A stretch of 8,919 nucleotides of DNA from an uncultured Oscillospiraceae bacterium (GTDB taxonomy: Bacteria > Bacillota > Clostridia > Oscillospirales > Oscillospiraceae): assembly GCA_934668605.1 (NCBI GenBank), contig CAKUNY010000079.1:1-8919 (forward strand), in the 5' to 3' direction. Below the pieces are notes generated by a model. It saw only the letters and a list, made by a program, of their open reading frames with translations. It made no database searches and was not told where the DNA came from. Positions 7,171 to 8,919 of the stretch are shown piece by piece (position 1 is the first letter of the stretch; each line of letters begins with the position of its first letter). The translations under genes were made by a program, and so were the position numbers.

Positions 7171-7174
<4 letters not shown>
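4796..7174 (+). CDS. topA: DNA topoisomerase I (type IA) with three zinc ribbons and a lysine-rich tail
   Basis: TopA relaxes negative supercoils by cutting one strand through a 5'-phosphotyrosine link and passing the other strand, chiefly behind transcribing polymerase. The 792-residue protein has the N-terminal Toprim domain (LVIVESPSKAKTIGKYLG with Glu12; ATDPDREGEA with Asp85, Asp87 and Glu89, the Mg2+ site), the cleft and gate domains, and the active-site motif GLITYMRTDS with catalytic Tyr302. Three four-cysteine zinc ribbons follow: Cys585/588/605/611, Cys625/628/646/652 and Cys665/668/685/690. The last 90 residues are low-complexity: acidic/Ala-rich to about 732, then Lys/Ala/Thr-rich (735-792), resembling histone H1 tails and the basic tails of actinobacterial TopA that raise DNA affinity and processivity. 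That the tail does this here is inferred. The gene overlaps trmFO by 4 bases (ATGA). Confidence 0.98.
7034..7093 (+). repeat. Two imperfect 10-residue Lys/Ala/Thr repeats in the TopA tail
   Basis: Residues 747-756 (AAKKTTAKTA) and 757-766 (AAKKTAAKTT) line up without gaps and match at 8 of 10 positions. The codons differ at most third positions (for example AAA against AAG, GCA against GCT), so this is not a fresh DNA duplication. The period persists in the amino acids. Confidence 0.6.
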
Positions 7175-8478
<1,304 letters not shown>

Positions 8479-8495
8479 CCGAAGGAGGAGACCGG

Positions 8496-8919
8496 ATGCG
8501 GATTATTGTAGACGTCATGGGCGGAGACAACGCCCCCGATGCCATCGCGCTGGGCGCGATTGAGGCGGCGAAGGAAGAGAAGCTGGACGTTGTGCTGGTA
8601 GGTCGGGGCGAGGCGATTTTGCAGTGCCTCAAAAACCACGGCATGGAAACGCTTCCGGCCGGTGTGGAGATCGCGAACGCCGACGATGTCGTGGATATGC
8701 ACGACGACCCGGCCTCCGTCATGAAGACCCGGAAAAATTCCTCGATGCTGGTTGGCCTTCAGATGCTCAGAGACGGCGTGGGAGACGCGTTTGTCTCGGC
8801 GGGCTCCACAGGCGCGCTGCTGACGGCGGCAACGCTCATCGTCAAGCGCATCAAGGGCGTGAGAAGAGCTGCGATGGGGCCTGTGATCCCGACAAAAACA
8901 GGTGGTACGGTGCTCATTG
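8496..8919 (+). CDS. plsX: Phosphate acyltransferase PlsX, N-terminal part (3' end cut by window edge)
   Basis: PlsX converts acyl-ACP and phosphate to acyl-phosphate, the donor used by PlsY for the first acylation of glycerol-3-phosphate in phospholipid synthesis; it is a peripheral membrane enzyme. The first 141 complete codons are present, out of roughly 330-340 usual for the family. Diagnostic motifs are MRIIVDVMGGDNAP (1-14), VDMHDDPASVMKTRKNSSM (mid-region) and FVSAGSTGALLTA (about 99-111). The start ATG has a strong AAGGAGGAG site (8482-8490) 5 bases upstream. In many Firmicutes plsX is followed by acpP, rnc and smc, which may lie past the right edge. It is spaced 17 bases from trmFO, with no terminator between them. 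Confidence 0.96.
   Translation, partial: MRIIVDVMGGDNAPDAIALGAIEAAKEEKLDVVLVGRGEAILQCLKNHGMETLPAGVEIANADDVVDMHDDPASVMKTRKNSSMLVGLQMLRDGVGDAFVSAGSTGALLTAATLIVKRIKGVRRAAMGPVIPTKTGGTVLI

Overview
This window looks like a stretch of chromosomal housekeeping DNA from a GC-rich member of the Firmicutes, most likely class Clostridia and plausibly an Oscillospiraceae-type gut anaerobe. The evidence is a SigA-type primary sigma factor C-terminus, a KtrA/KtrB potassium uptake pair, the dprA-topA-trmFO order that is widespread in Firmicutes, folate/FAD-dependent TrmFO, strong GGAGG ribosome binding sites, and a strong preference for G/C at third codon positions. The lineage call is an inference from gene content and base use, not a database match.

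Layout. All eight genes lie on the + strand. Positions 1-495 are the 3' end of the primary sigma factor gene (rpoD/sigA), followed by a probable intrinsic terminator (501-530). The 153-base gap after it holds a very good SigA-type promoter (561-589, TTGATA, 17-base spacer, extended -10 TGGTAGAAT). An imperfect inverted repeat overlaps that promoter, and a small leader hairpin lies downstream. From there to the right edge the genes are tightly packed: ktrB (649-2028), ktrA (2080-2727), a TrmH/SpoU-family RNA 2'-O-methyltransferase (2724-3482), dprA (3530-4780), topA (4796-7174), trmFO (7171-8478) and the start of plsX (8496 to the edge). Two junctions are 4-base ATGA overlaps (ktrA/methyltransferase and topA/trmFO). 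I saw no convincing terminator between 596 and 8919, so the simplest model is one long transcript, perhaps with internal promoters I could not identify.

How the genes fit together. KtrB (membrane pore) and KtrA (cytoplasmic RCK ring) form one K+ uptake system. The methyltransferase and TrmFO modify structured RNAs. DprA handles incoming single-stranded DNA and TopA relaxes negative supercoils. PlsX opens phospholipid synthesis. They are basic-physiology genes that share an operon rather than one pathway.

I did not find a new biological system. The items most worth a second look are the inverted repeat on the ktrBA promoter, the histone-H1-like Lys/Ala tail of TopA with a 10-residue period kept at the protein level, and a strong intercistronic hairpin before dprA. 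No mobile elements, tRNAs, rRNAs, CRISPR arrays or defence genes are visible. The only stretch without a gene of any size is 496-648, described below.
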